Below are positions 43,130-55,480 of a stretch of 64,000 bases of DNA, one piece after another (position 1 is the first letter of the stretch; every line of letters starts with the position of its first letter). The notes beneath the pieces are model-generated. The model saw only the letters and a list, made by a program, of their open reading frames with translations. It did no database searches and was not told the origin of the DNA. Location of the stretch: the NCBI RefSeq assembly GCF_023898315.1, contig NC_064616.1, forward strand, positions 705,837,389 to 705,901,388, in the 5' to 3' direction. Source of the stretch: Schistocerca nitens (lineage: Eukaryota > Arthropoda > Insecta > Orthoptera > Acrididae). Made by a program: the position numbers and the translations under genes.

Positions 43130-45550
43130 TCATCTCAGTCTGTCTACTAAACATAAACAGAATGAGGCTAAAGATTCAAAGACTCTCCCAGCTGCACCTT
43201 AATTCCTCATGGTATCACATATTGAAGACGATCAGTCCTTTGCTATGGTTAATCAATTTATTATTCAGAAAGGTGTTGATACAGTTGCAGGCCCTGTGAA
43301 ATCCTGCTCTCGTTTACGTAATGGCACTTTGTTTTTGGTGACTTATTGTGATTCTCAATAAGATCTGCTTACAGCTTCGCTCATCCACGTCTATCCTGTT
43401 CGTGTGAGAGGCCCATTGAATGCTGTCTCTGATCAGGATGTCACTGCAGTCCATCAGGTCTTGAAAAATGTTGATGCATCCATAGTGTCTACATGCACTT
43501 TTTTCCCTCATGTTTGATAGAGTAGTGTTTCCACTGAAGATAAAAGCATGCTATGAAGTCATCACAATCCGAACGTACATCCTGAATCCAATGCACTGCT
43601 ACCAGTGTCAGTGTTACAACCACACTCAATTGTCCTGTCAAAACCTGGTCAAATGTGTTACTTGTGGTAGGAATGCTCATGAGGGTGACTGCTCGCCTCC
43701 TCCTCCCTGCTGTATTAATTGCAATGGCAACCATGCAATTTCATCCCGAGAATGTTCCGTGGATCTCGATGAGCGTCCCATCCAGGAGATGAGGGTGAAA
43801 GAAAAAGTGCCTAACCATGTCACCCGCAAGTTGTTGGCTAATCGAAAGCCCTGCGTTTTACCATCTGGCACTTACAGTGCCATTCTTGCTACACCTCACA
43901 CCACAAAGGACATGCCCACGCACACTTGCGACCTTAAATTCAACACCGCAGTTGTAAAATCTCCCAGTGTCACTGTAGCATCCCCGTCTCCTTCACCTCC
44001 AACTGTGCAACAAGCCACCAAATTTTCGCCTCTGGCAGCAAAATCATCTGCTACACAAATGGCACGCTGGAAGAACAGAAGGCATACTCGTCTGAAGACT
44101 TTTTACATCCCTCAAGCCAACATTCTGAGTCTGCATCAGCCAACTGCTAAAACTCGAAGGAATCGAAGGCAAATGATCCTCTCCTTTGCTGACTCACAGA
44201 TCCTCTTAAAGTGTCACCACGTGATACCCTCGCCCAACCGACCTCTGTTTCGCTGGTTTGCACTGCCAACCATTTTTCTGCCCTGGAATCTGCAGACTGA
44301 CTGAGGGAGAATGCCAATGCCTCTGTAGATCTTGTGGAACAGATCCTCCAGCCTCTGCACTGTGTAGCAGTGAGTCTTTGAGGGCTGGCTGTCAGCAGCT
44401 ACTGAGATGACAGCCCTTCATCCCCCCCACCGCCCTGTTCCCCATCATGACTCTCCTCCAATGGAACATTCGCAGCAAGGAGAAATTACGGCTGCTCTTG
44501 GAATCACAGTGTCCAGTTGTTTTCTGCCTCCAGGAAACAAAATTGTCCTCAAGACCACTTTCACCAATCACATTTTTTTTCCGGTTCACTTTGACATTCC
44601 CCCGAGGATGGCATTCCATCACTTATGGGTGTCATGCTGCTCATCCGGGATGACACTCATAGTCAAACCATCTCACTGAACACCTGGCTGCAAGCTGTTG
44701 CAGTCCACATTTTCTCTCTGTACCGTCTACATCCCTTCATCTCTCGGTGTCACCAGAGCAGACTTTCTCCAGCTTATTGGGCAACTTCTCACCCCTTTTT
44801 GCGGCTCAGTGACTTCAATGCGTACCATCCCCTTTGGGGATTGCCAAGAACCTGTCAGAGAGGTGCCCTCTTGGATGACCTTCTCAATCAACTCAACCTC
44901 ATCTGCTGTAACACTGGAGCACCCACACGTATTCTCATTGGGACCTCTTGTTCTGCACTGCCCAGCTTGCCTGTTGTCTCAAGTGGTCTGTTCTCTCTGA
45001 CACGTTAGAGTGACCATTTCCCGTGTTCTATCTGTCTGTTGCCCCCTACCCACCTGCATGTAAACCCAATTGGCAGCTTTCTAAGGCCAACTGGAAGCTT
45101 TGCTCCTCCCTGGCAATCTTCAACAAGAAACATTTCTCCAGTTGTGATGACCCGGTAGAATACCTTACAAACATTATCCTAACTGCTGCAGAATGTTCCA
45201 TTCTTCACAATTCATCTTTACCTTGCCATGTCGTGATCCCTTGGTGGACTGATGCGTGCCATGATGCAGTTTGCACACTTTGGCATGCTCTCCCCATTTT
45301 TAACTGTTATCCTAAAATGGCAAACTGGATTCATTATAAACAGTTGTGTGCACAGTGTCATTTCACTGGATAGAAAAGAAGCTAGCAGGATTTCATTTAC
45401 TAGGTCTTTTAACAGTTCTGCTCCCACATCCGTCATGTGAGGCCTGGCTGTAGCAGATGTCATTGTGGACCCTATTGCTATCTCCAATACCTTGGGGCAC
45501 TATTTTGTGGGTATTTAGAGCTCCACACACTATTGCACTGCCTTCCTCCA
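43130..45550 (+). mobile_element. I/Jockey-type LINE, 5' half, in intron 3
   Basis: ORF1 remnant: FAMVNQFIIQKGVDTVAGPV and KSCSRLRNGTLFLVT near 43240-43345, VRGPLNAVSDQDVTAVHQVL near 43400, then a gag-like frame (43510-44304) with zinc knuckles CYQCQCYNHTQLSC, CVTCGRNAHEGDC and CCINCNGNHAISSREC. ORF2 begins near 44447 (LLQWNIRSKEKLRLLL, VVFCLQETKL) and continues with an endonuclease segment NAYHPLWGLPRTCQRGALLD near 44818. It stops near 45500 before any reverse transcriptase. Frameshifts and stops throughout. Only the 5' half is present, which is unusual for LINEs that truncate from the 5' end. Confidence 0.8.
43510..44304 (+). pseudogene. LINE ORF1 (CCHC) frame
   Basis: 264-codon open part of the ORF1 just described. 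Residues about 30-80 hold three cysteine-rich knuckles; the rest is basic and Pro/Ser/Thr-rich. RNA-binding role expected in the family. Its upstream part is in another frame. Confidence 0.75.
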
Positions 45551-47412
45551 TTAGAAATGAGTAAAACAAAACAAAATCAAGTAAAGAAGAAAGCTGGCCA
45601 TAGACAAAGATAATAGGTTAAAACCATAAGATCACTAACTACTGTGCCTATCGTATGGTGAAGGCCATATTACTGACATAACATCCCAATAGAGGAACCA
45701 AATAGCATGGCTATTTGTTGAGAGGCTGGTGGAGTGATTGATGTATGCGACTTTATGAAGAAAGTAATCTACCGAATGGAACAGTCCCCAGAGGGAAGCT
45801 GTCATGGTGGGTTGAACACTAAGGCAATATACAGGGCTGAGTGGACCACGTAACAAATGTGATCCACCATGCCACTGGTTTATTTGACCCAAAGCCCTCA
45901 GGTCAAATTACGAGGTAGGCTGTACCTTAAGTTAACACGAGTGGTGCTTAACAATCTGGACCAGGCTCTAATTTGACTTTTTAAATACTGACTAATGACA
46001 TAAAGCCTTGCAACCTTCCACTCAGTTAGAGCAAAAGGTCATTATAAAAAAAGAGAGAGGAGGAGGAGGAGGAGGAGAAGAAGAAGAAGAAGAAGAAGAA
46101 GCAATGAAAGGTCATGGGGATTATGCTTCGACTCAATCATTCCACCGGTTTCACTTAAGTATGAGAAGTCATCAAGAGATCTTACGATAAATGGAGTTGG
46201 TCACTTAGAGCAGCCATGCTGAGGCAGGAGTGTGAACTTTAGATTCAACAATTATGAGTTGTGTAAGTGTCTCTTCATTTGGTAACTGAAATTGGCACTG
46301 CCTGAAGCTTGTGGTACTGTACCTGGTCATGACCAGGTCCAACACAGGATGATGTGATATTTGTTGAACGCAATCAAAGAAAACCCAAGATTGTTCTAAA
46401 CTGATGTGGCAGACAGAACTATTTTCCAACGCGTGGAGGGCAGCAATTTGAATGTTCACCTGAAACCAAGAAAGGCCCAAATATGCCACACTCGCTGCAG
46501 AAACATTGATGGAATGGTCTGTGTGGGACCCTGCAGTAAATGATCAACTGTAATATGGTTTGGATCCAAGATCAGAACCTCATTAGCTGCTCCTAGTGTC
46601 AATTTAGAAGGTGTCAGTCCACAGCTGACAATGTGTCCATGCAGAAGCCAGCTAAACAGTGTCCCTTCCTATGTAGATAGTATTACACAGAATTTTTTTC
46701 CATGAAGTATGTCATTATTTGGATGTACAGCATTCTAGGACAGCTTGACATGTGGTGGTTCTGTTGTCATCTTCCTGTCTTGCAATCCATCTTATCACAA
46801 CAATTCTTAAGTTTCCAAGTTAGTCAAGTTCTGCCTGATAGTTCTGAGCAGGAGAATGATGTCCCTTGCAGAAATATGTTTTACCCTCTGTACTGTTAAC
46901 TTGCCAGTTGCAGGGAGCCATAATCAGTGCTCTAATTTTGCAGATTTTGTTTATAATTTATTATGGATGGTGGGGAAAGAAAGAGTGAGTTTTCTTGCCA
47001 TATTTTTAATTTTTTGTCTGTCAAATGGGGGACATTAGTCTCAGGTGTTAGGAGTAGACAAGCTGCAAAACAAAAAAAGCAAGAGAAAATGTTGCTCAAC
47101 TCATTATAGCAGGCTGTACCACTTAAGAGGGCCCACGCCGGGGTAGTGGGGTGCCTGTAGGCAGAAAAGTGGTTGTTACACGGCTGATGCATAGGCAGTC
47201 AGGCAGCTGCACTGTAGCCTACATGACCATATGTCCACAAGTGAAGTGTTCACATAGGATCTGCATGAAGCATGAGGTACACACACCTGCTGTGGGGCTA
47301 GTAAAAACCCAAACCCAGGACTGTAAGTGCCACCGTGGTTACTGAAGAGGCTCAGAGTATTTTTAGAATGAGGAGGTAAAGAGGAAACTGTCACTACTAC
47401 ATATACTTTAAT
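45551..47412. other. Intron 3, unassigned with a GGA/GAA microsatellite
   Basis: A purine tract of (AGG)n then (AAG)n lies at 46052-46101. A - strand frame at 46205-46489 and flanking sequence look like decayed mobile-element coding text, but no diagnostic motif is present. Confidence 0.35.
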
Positions 47413-47490
47413 TAAATGATTAGATTAGTACTTGTTCCATAGATCATGAGTGTGACACTTCGTAATGATGTGGAACGTGTCAGGTTAATA
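47413..47490 (-). mobile_element. LINE 3' tail fragment
   Basis: Starts GATTAGATTAG, then TTGTTCCATAGATCATGAG and CGTAATGATGTGGAACGTGT. Same tail as at 12946-13066, so two independent short insertions of one family, both reading on the - strand. Confidence 0.7.
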
Positions 47491-47554
47491 AAGTGTCTAT
47501 ACAGGATATTACATTACACAAAATATTACATGACACTTAATATTTTTAATAATT

Positions 47555-47580
47555 TTTTTTTTTTGGGGGGGGGGGGGGGA
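47555..47580. repeat. T/G homopolymer tract
   Basis: A run of T followed directly by a run of about 14 G. Likely length-variable and error-prone. Confidence 0.9.
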
Positions 47581-47769
47581 TTACCCACTTACTACATCCA
47601 AAAATTCCATATCCATGAAGTTTCAGTGGGCAGTAGAACTATATAGCTGTATTTGCAGTTTATCTCAACCCTGTGGTTTTCCCCGATTGTTTCCTCAAGA
47701 TCTGTCTACCTGAAGAACTTACTGGATATAATGCAGAATTACACAAAATCTTGAGGCAACTGGAGCAGA

Positions 47770-48250
47770 CAAAATATCCAGGATGCCCAGTTTTCCTTGC
47801 TGAGGCTGAGGAAGTATGTATCATTGGGCAGGGTGCCACAGTATGAGGGAATACAAGGAAACAAATTAGCAGATATGGCAGCCAAGGAGATGTGTATAAT
47901 AAATTGGGTCAATGTGCTGGCCCCCTTACATGCTATTTTTGTATGTCGAGGCCCGCTGGACAACAATGTTGGTGCTGGAACATTCATCCTCACTTTTTTA
48001 GGGGCATTTGCTTCTAGAGAGAGTCAAAATGGTGGCTTACGACCACAATGTGAGTCCAGATTTCCAACCCCTGCTATGGTACTTTATATGACAGTGCTTC
48101 AGGGTACTTCTTCCCAGTGAACTTACGACCCGATTTATTGAGCCTGTGTCTTGCCACGTCATGAAAATTCACCTTGTACATTACCATCTGTCTGGGTCAG
48201 TTACGGGAATGACCATCCTCCCCAGTCCCAAAGTGTGCTACCCTAATTAA
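47770..48250 (+). mobile_element. LINE RNase H-domain fragment
   Basis: Text VPQYEGIQGNKLADMAAKEM near 47830 matches the VPSHVGIxGNExAD.AAK ending of LINE-encoded RNase H domains in I/Jockey-type elements, followed by degraded C-terminal sequence. This is the opposite end of such a LINE from the 43.1-45.6 kb piece. The two could be parts of one original insertion, but the intervening RT is absent. Confidence 0.6.
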
Positions 48251-49119
48251 TGAATACATAATACGGGAACTGAAAGTCTTCATTTGTCTTTCATAATTTG
48301 AAGCTCAGAAGAGAGATAATCATTTATATCCTATCTTTATGATTTTGACATTTGCCTCTACTCTGCCCAGGACATAGGCAATAACTGCTGTATTTACTTC
48401 CTCAATGATGACCTTTGGTAGTTGCACAAATAAATTAAACATGGGGGTGATAGGCCCTCCCCTCACATTGTTCCTGCAGCACCATCGTTGGGAACCACTC
48501 CCCAACACCCAGCCAGAATGGCAGCAGCAGCCTCCTCCAGTGTCTAGTGGTGACAGGCCCCCCTTTCAGGAACTGCCTGCCTGGAATCCTGTAGACCAGT
48601 GGCCTTACACCAGCCAGTGTTTGAAGAAGCCACTGACAGTGAGACCCATGGTTTCCCACTCCTCTTTTGCTCCTTCACCCACAGGGAACTAGTTCTCACA
48701 AGATTCTTGACCACCACAAGAGTAAAACAGTTTTTTGTTGCCTTGTACAAGATTGACATCACTGCAAAAAGTCATAGAGATAATGGGATTCCTTGTTTCA
48801 GACTGTTTCTGTGCTTCATTTTATGTGTGTAACAATGCCTTTCAGATAACCAATGTATATACATGCAAGTATTGGTTTTCAACTGTTCGTTTCAGTAAGG
48901 TTAAAGTATTTGAGCTCTCTCTCTGTTCTGAAAACTCTTTATTTCATGTAGGCTAAGTGCTCACACATGTATACATGACTTTTTCTGCAATTCATTCTTT
49001 GTGAAGTCACATGTAGGCAGTTTAATAAACAGTAGCAGTAGAAGCTGATGGTTATGTTAATTGATAGTGAGTTTATACACAATCATTTTACTGGATTTTT
49101 TTTTTTATTTTTGTGATAG
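48251..49119. other. Intron 3, 3' part, nothing recognised
   Basis: Short frames only; ends in the T-rich tract preceding PSMB4 exon 4. Confidence 0.4.
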
Positions 49120-49318
49120 GTTCCTTGGAGCTGTAGACAAGTTAGGAACTGCATATGTTGATCGGCATATTGCAACGGGATTTGGAATGCATATTGCTCT
49201 TCCTATGTTGAGAGATGCACTCGAGAAGAAAGAGACACTAACAAAAGATGAAGCTGTTCAGTTAATTAAAAAATGTATGGAAGTGCTTTTCTATCGTGAT
49301 GCTCGTTCATTTCCAAAG
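49120..49318 (+). CDS. PSMB4: PSMB4 exon 4
   Basis: Encodes FLGAVDKLGTAYVDRHIATG, FGMHIALPMLRDALEKK and LIKKCMEVLFYRDARSFPK. Human counterpart segments are FLGYVDMLGVAYE, ATGYGAYLAQPLLREVLEK and ERCMRVLYYRDARSY. The acceptor follows a T-rich tract ending GTGATAG; the donor GTGAGT follows 49318. The exon closes on a complete codon (phase 0). Confidence 0.96.
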
Positions 49319-49477
49319 GTGAGTGTGCAAACTTTAAATGATAGAAAATAATCTAACTGTTAACACCTACACCATAGACTTCTGCCAGTTATCTTTTCAT
49401 TGTCCCTTCATTATACATTATAAACATTATACATTATATTAATTGTTTCTGAAGTTGACACACTACCAAGACACACA

Positions 49478-50150
49478 GTATACCATGATGAGCTAAAACA
49501 CTATGACCACCTGCTTAATAGCATACTGGTCCATCTTTGAAATGCATTATAACAGTGATTCTGCATGGCATCATTTTGACTGGTCTTTCATAGTTTTCCG
49601 GAGGTATGTTGCACAATATGCCTGTGCATACATCACAATTCCCTGTAAATTATATACCAATTGCTTGAGAATGTGCAGCTGGTGCCTGATAGCATCAGAG
49701 GCTTGTTCTGTTGGATTAAGATCTGACGAATTTGATTGTGAAGGCATAAATGTGAGATTATTGTCATGCTTCTCAAACTTCTGTAAGAAAGATTCTGGCC
49801 TTGTGACAAGGACGGCTGGGGAAAATGTTAAGCATGAAGGGATGCATATGGTCAACAATGTCAATGTAGTCCACAGCTGTCATGGTGCTTTCTATTGAGC
49901 AACTGTTCACGTGAATGATGTCATATCTGGACACAGTCAGCGACATACTGTAACAAGAAATGTGGGTCATTCAGCCTGGTGACACATTTCCATTGGTTCA
50001 CAGTACAGTCTTGATCACATGCCCTCTACAATCATAATTGACAGTGTCACTGTGTCAGCATGGGAGCATATAGGGGTTGTTTGCTGATGTGTTCAAAATT
50101 GTGTGCCAAACAGTGTGTTCTGTAACACTTGTCTGCACCTTCAGTGTACT
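49478..50150 (-). mobile_element. Tc1/mariner-like remnant (probable)
   Basis: The start CATGATGAGCTAAAACACTATGACC and the leftward text SNSSDLNPTEQASDAIRHQL (near 49720) followed by a segment ending NIPPENYE recall the DLNPIE...IGRQL C-terminus of Tc1-like transposases. GTAGTCCACAGCTGTCATGG-type words also occur. Heavily decayed; no opposite end identified. Confidence 0.4.
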
Positions 50151-50159
50151 GTCAGGTCT

Positions 50160-51300
50160 GCCACAGATCACCACCCTTGTTGCTTTACCCCCTGTGGGTC
50201 CGGGGCTATAATAGGCCCGAGCTATTCCTGCCTGTCATAAGAGGCAACTAAAATGAGTCTCTCACGTTTTGGCCTTTATGTGATGATCCCCTGTAGGATT
50301 TGACCTCCATTTTCAAAATTTTCCTGAAGAGCGAGCCAATTCGGGAAGGCCACCTTACATGGTGCATCGTGTCCATTGTGCATTGAGATATTTAGCCCAC
50401 TTTCTCATCGTCACATATGCAGTCCCACCCACTCTCCATCTTCTGGGTGATGACATCTTCCTGGGTGTGTTTTCCACCATGCATTATGCAGTGTCACTTT
50501 GTGCCGACAGTGACCATGGACTTCTTTGCACTTCATATCCAACACAGTAGCCAGTCCGTTGTGGTGGGTCCGCCATGTACCCTGTTAGCTGTAGCCCCCT
50601 GACAACACAGGGATCGCTGTGCTGATGCCTGCGCCATAAAGTCCCCACGTATGCCAAGGAATAGATGCCCGTCACTGGGGCATTGGGACTCCCGGCAATG
50701 GCCATGCTGCCAGGTGGCCTTTGTTGCGGCTGGGTGGCGTCTGTGGGGAGGGCCCCTGGTCAGAGTGGGTGGCATCAGGGCGGATGACATGCCATGAAGT
50801 GTAGTATGTCATCTCTTTCTGGTGGTCCGCCACCAGTATTCTCTAAGTGGGCAAAGTCTAACTTCAATGCTAAGAAATAAAACCCTGTCATTCCCCGCCC
50901 TGGCCGCACCTTGGGAGGAACATCAGGCTAAGGATGGCAGTGAAGCTTATTCACTCCAGTACCTCATATGTATGAGAGTTGATGGGGAATCTTTCATGTC
51001 CATGAAACCTCAGTTTTATGTGGAGCATTTGGAGGACAAGTTTGGGGAGGTGGAGGGCTTGTCCAAAATGCGCTCTGGGTCAGTTTTGATAAAAACAGCA
51101 TCCTCTGCCCAGTCACAGGCATTACTCGCTTGTGGCAAGTTGGAAAATGTTTGTTACTGTCACGCCTCATAAGAGTTTAAATATGGTCCACAGGGACCTT
51201 CTTTTGCAGTCTGACAGCGAGTTGCATTCCAATTTAGAGCAATGAGGTGTTCATTTCAGCTGATATCTGTAGAAGAGTGTAAGGTTGTGGACTGGGTGTG
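50160..51300 (+). mobile_element. I/Jockey-type LINE 5' UTR and ORF1 start
   Basis: The region has the look of a long LINE leader (CCTGCCTGTCATAAGAGGCA, GCCTTTATGTGATGATCCCC, CCCCACGTATGCCAAGGA). A frame at 50822-51172 includes LICMRVDGESFMSMKPQFYV and MRSGSVLIKTASSAQSQALL, matching ORF1 N-terminal parts of the same LINE class as 43.1 kb. It decays after about 51250. Family recognition is from memory. Confidence 0.55.
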
Positions 51301-52640
51301 GGAGAGTGATTCTTTGGTGGAAGTGGTGTGAGGTGCAGAAGATGAAGGTAGCCCGCAGTGACAATTTTTTGACCTCTGGATGGGATAGGTGAAGGTACGG
51401 TGCCCACAGGATGTAGCAGTAACAGTTGGTGAATCTCTGGCTGGGGCTGGCTGTCATTGGTGTGCCTGAGTCTGCACTTTTCATCAGTATGGGGCTCAGC
51501 AACAACCTTGCCAACAGCCCTTCATACTGCCTCATTGCTGTGTCAGATGGCAGTGCACCTACTCTCATATATGTGCGGTCTGGATGAGCCGACCTGGTGG
51601 TGGCCTGAGCTCAAACCTGAGAGCAGTGGCTGGCACTATTAAACCCCAGCTGGTTCGGATCAGAGAGGACATTAGCCCAGCCCCCAGCCCATCCAGGTTG
51701 CAGCTAGACCCGTGGCTGACAGTCCAATCATGATGGCGGAAGAATGGTGGTGGCCTTTCAGCGGAAGGCAACATGCAACGGGCACTGATTCAAAGTCCAG
51801 CTTTGCAACAGGCCCAACATGGCCGGAAGGCCAATTTTTATACATGACAAAGCGGGTCTTGTAGCAGTTAAGGTCATGTATGCAGCATGCCAAACTCATC
51901 GAAATGGCTTAAAATGCTCGTTATGACGCCAGCACGTGGGTTATAGTTACAGAACTGCTGGCGTCGTGTAAATGTTGAGCCAGCAGGTGTCAGCAAGCAC
52001 TTGGATTCTGGCATGGCCCCTGACTGGAGACCTTGTCATGACACTCTTTCTGTCTTGGATTGATTTGGCTCACCAAATTCCTGACTGGACAGTCTGGCTG
52101 AAACAGATGTACTGTTACCACAAACTCCCAGTCAAAACACAAGTCTGGGGTGCAAATTGTCGGTAAGCTTCTTTATGAATGTGAATTGGTGTAAAGAGTA
52201 TAAATATAAAGAGGAAATGAAGAGTATAGTCATAGGGTACCACTCTTCATTCCCATCTTTATATCTACACTATTTAAACCATTCCACTCTCACAGAGTCT
52301 TTGATTCATAACCTATGCAATACCTCACTTTAATTCTTCAAGGTATGGTCCTTTCCTAACTCATTCTGAGACTGTCAGTATAATCCCACAGGCCAAAATA
52401 CGGGAAGGGTGGGATCTGGGCAACTCTACACTTTAGGTAACAATAAACAATACCTACTATGACCAAGATGGTGAATGCACTGATGTGGTAGTTCCTACTG
52501 CAGTGAGCTGATGCTGATGTTTGGCAAGGTATATTTTCACTGGTCCAAGCAATGTGCCAATGATTCATAGCCATTCTGGGTGGTCAGCATCTGGTCCAGA
52601 GGGGCCAGAAGGGTTAGGTTTAGGTGTCAACATTTATTTA
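51301..52640. other. Intron 4, unassigned with two hairpins
   Basis: A 12-bp stem ACGCCAGCA...TGCTGGCGT spans about 51928-51967. A longer imperfect inverted repeat (ATATAAAGAGGAAATGAAGA against its complement) spans about 52200-52263. No coding similarity. Confidence 0.4.
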
Positions 52641-52902
52641 TTTTATTTATTTATTTATTGTTCCGTGGGACCAAATTAAGGAGAAGTCTCCATGGTCATG
52701 GAATGAGTCAATACATGAAATTATAACACAATAGTAGAAACAGATAAAATTAAATATAAAAAACATATTCAGGCAACAAGTCGTAAGTTTAAATAAGGAA
52801 AATCAACAATGTAACACGGGAATTTGCTTATTTTTTAGCTCTTCCAGGAGCTCCTCGACAGAATAGGAGTAGTGAGCCATCAGGAAACTCTTCAGTTTAG
52901 AC

Positions 52903-53982
52903 TTAAGAGTTTGGGCTACTGCTAAGATTTTTGAGTTCTTGTGGTAGCTTATTGAAAATGGATGCAGCAGAATACTGCACTCCTTTCTGCACAAGAGTCA
53001 AGGAAGTGCATTCCACATGCAGATTTGATTTCTGCCTAGTATTAACTGAGTGAAAGCGGCTAACTCTTGGGAATAGGCTAATATTGCTAACAACAAACGA
53101 CATTAAAGAAAATATATACTGTGAGGGCAATGTCAAAATTCCCAGACTATTGAATAGGGGTCGACAAGAGGTTCTCGAACTTACACCACATATAGCTCGA
53201 ACAGCCCGTTTTTGAGCCAAAAATACCCTTTTTGAATCAGAAGAATTACCCCAAAAAATAATACCATACAGCATAAGCGAATGAAAATATGCGAAGTAGA
53301 CTACTTTTCGTGTTGAAGTGTCATTTATTTCAGATACTGTTCTAATGGTAAATAAAGCAGCATTTAGTTTCTGAACAAGATCCTGGACATGGGCTTTCCA
53401 CAACAGCTTACTATCTATCCGAACGCCTAGGAACTTGAACTGTTCCGTCTCGCTTATAATATGCCCATTCTGTTTGATCAAAATATTGGTTCTTGTTGAA
53501 TTGTGAGTTAGAAACTGTAAAAACTGAGTCTTACTGTGATTTAGCATCAAATTATTTTCCACAAGCCACGAACTTATTTCATGAACTACATTATTTGATA
53601 CTGTTTCAATATTACACACAAGATCCTTCACTACCAAGCTGGTGTCATCAGCAAACAGAAATATTTTTGAATCACCTGTAATACTAGAAGGTATATCATT
53701 TATATAAATAAGAAACAGCAGTGGCCCCAGCACCGATCCGTGGGGAACGCCCCACTTAACAGTGCCCCATTGGGACTGAGCATCACTACCACTCTCAATA
53801 TTGCGGAGAATTACCTTCTGCTTTCTGTTCTTAAAGTAAGAGGTGAACCAATTGTAAGCTACTCCCCTTACTCCATAATGGTCCAACTTCTGCAGTAACA
53901 TTTTGTGGTCAGCACAGTCAAAAGCCTTCGTTAAATCAAAGAAAACAACTAGCGTTCGCAACCTTTTATTTAATCCGCCCAA
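52903..53982 (-). pseudogene. CR1-like reverse transcriptase, core frame
   Basis: 359 open codons. Palm motifs: FFDLTKAFD at residues 14-22, GVPHGSVLGP at 78-87 and FADDTS at 110-115. Then NHSKTQFLQF, FKFLGVRIDSKLLWKAH and YGIIFWGNSSDSKRVF. The frame terminates in ELKNLSSSPNS by a shift; the following 63-codon frame (52994-52803) carries the remaining C-terminus. Lacks the N-terminal fingers, which lie in neighbouring frames. Confidence 0.9.
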
Positions 53983-54919
53983 AACCTCACAGAGAAAAGA
54001 GAATATAGCATTTTCAGTTGTTAAAACATTTCTAAAACCAAACTGTACATCGACAGCAAATTGTGTGAATTTAAATGCTCCAGTAACCTTGTATATACAA
54101 CCTTCTCGATAACTTTAGCAAACACCGATGGCATAGAAATAGGTCTAAAATTATCAACATTATCCCTGTCTCCCTTTTTATAAAGGGGCTTCACTACCTA
54201 ATACTTTAATCGGTCAGGAAACCGACCACTCCTAAAGGAAAAGTTACAGATATGGCTAAGTACTGGGCTAACATACATATAACAATACTTCAGTATTCTG
54301 CTAGATACCCCGTCATATCCATGAGAGTTCTTGGTCTTTAGTGATTTGATTATTAACTCAATCTCCCTCTTGTCAGTATCATGGAGGAGCATTTCAGGTA
54401 ACACTCTCGGAACACTTTTTTCTAAGAGCGCTATATGATTCCCTGTTGGGACTAGGTTTCTATTTAGTTCACCTGCTATATTCAGAAACTGATTATTAAG
54501 TACTGTACATATATGCGACTTATCAGTAACACGGACATTCCCACTACGCACTGATTCTATATCTTCGACCTGTCTCTGCAGACCAGCCACTTCCTTTATG
54601 ACTGACCAGATGGTTTAAATTTATCCTGAGGCTTAGCTATTCTATATGCATACCACATACTTTTTGCCTTCCTAATAACATTTTTAAGCACCTTACAATA
54701 CTGTTGTAATGGGCTGCTGCATTTAGATTTTGCCTGTCTCTAACGTTTTGATATAATTGCCACTTTGTTCTACAAGATATTCTTATCCCTCTAGTCAGCC
54801 ACCCGGGCTGCCTGTTTGTGCTAGTACCCTGTTTTGAACGTTCTAATGGAAAGCAACTTTCAAAGAGCACGAGAAAAGTCTTGAGAAAAGCATTATATTT
54901 ATCATCTACTGTATCAGTG

Positions 54920-55441
54920 CTATAAACATCTTGCCACTTGTTCCTTGATAAGGTTTACAAAGGTCTCTACAGCAACTGGATCAGCTTTCCTAAACAGTTG
55001 ATAACTATATTTAACATGTGTTGCAGCACAAAAATCTTTTAGAGTTAAAATTTGTGCACCATGATCTGAAAGTCCATTCACTTTTTTGCTAACAGAATGC
55101 CCTTCTAGTAATGAGGAATGAACAAAAATGTTGTCTGTGGTTGTTCTACTGTTCCCTTGCACTCTCGTTGGAAAGAATACGGTTTGCATAAGATTATATG
55201 AATTAAGGAGGTCTACCAGCATCCTTTTCCTTGCACAATCACTTATGCAATTAATGTTGAAGTCACCACATATAACTAACTTTTTGTATTTCCTATAAAG
55301 TGAACCAAGAACCTCCTCTAGCTTTAGCAAAAATGTTGTGAAATCGGAGTCTGGGGATCTATAAATAACAACAGTTAGAAGTTTAGCTCCATTAAATTTA
55401 ACCACAACATTATCAAAGTGGTCCCTAACAACACTTATCAC
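54920..55441 (-). pseudogene. CR1-like LINE endonuclease, C-terminal two thirds
   Basis: 173 codons of an AP-endonuclease-like domain: GDFNIN (catalytic Asp/Asn region), RTTTDNIFVHSS and the terminal SDH motif. The N-terminal part with the catalytic Glu is not in this frame. Acts in target nicking for retrotransposition in the family. Confidence 0.8.
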
Positions 55442-55480
55442 ACAGCCTTCCCAAGACTTGACAACTCTGTAGTGTGGTGC

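Larger units (their letters stand above)
52641..55480 (-). mobile_element. CR1-like LINE, ORF2 nearly complete, in intron 4
   Basis: The best preserved CR1-like copy, antisense to PSMB4. Endonuclease part at 55441-54920 (VVIYRSPDSDF, VICGDFNINCISD, GLSDHGAQIL). Linker at 54870-54637. RT N-terminal part at 54590-54198 (LIIKSLKTKNSHGYDGVSSR, FRSGRFPDRLKY then stop). Main RT at 53982-52903 (VVFFDLTKAFDCADHKMLL, GVPHGSVLGPLLFLIYINDI, catalytic FADDTSLV). The 3' end is GGAACAATAAATAAATAA read leftward at 52660, a microsatellite-like tail of this clade. Only a handful of disabling changes. Confidence 0.92.

Noticed and set aside
46205-46489. Possible retroelement protein on the - strand
   Set aside because: No diagnostic residues; cannot be assigned to any family by eye.
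51925-52263. LTR or viral element suggested by hairpins
   Set aside because: No matched direct repeats, primer-binding site or retroviral-type coding text found; treated as unassigned.
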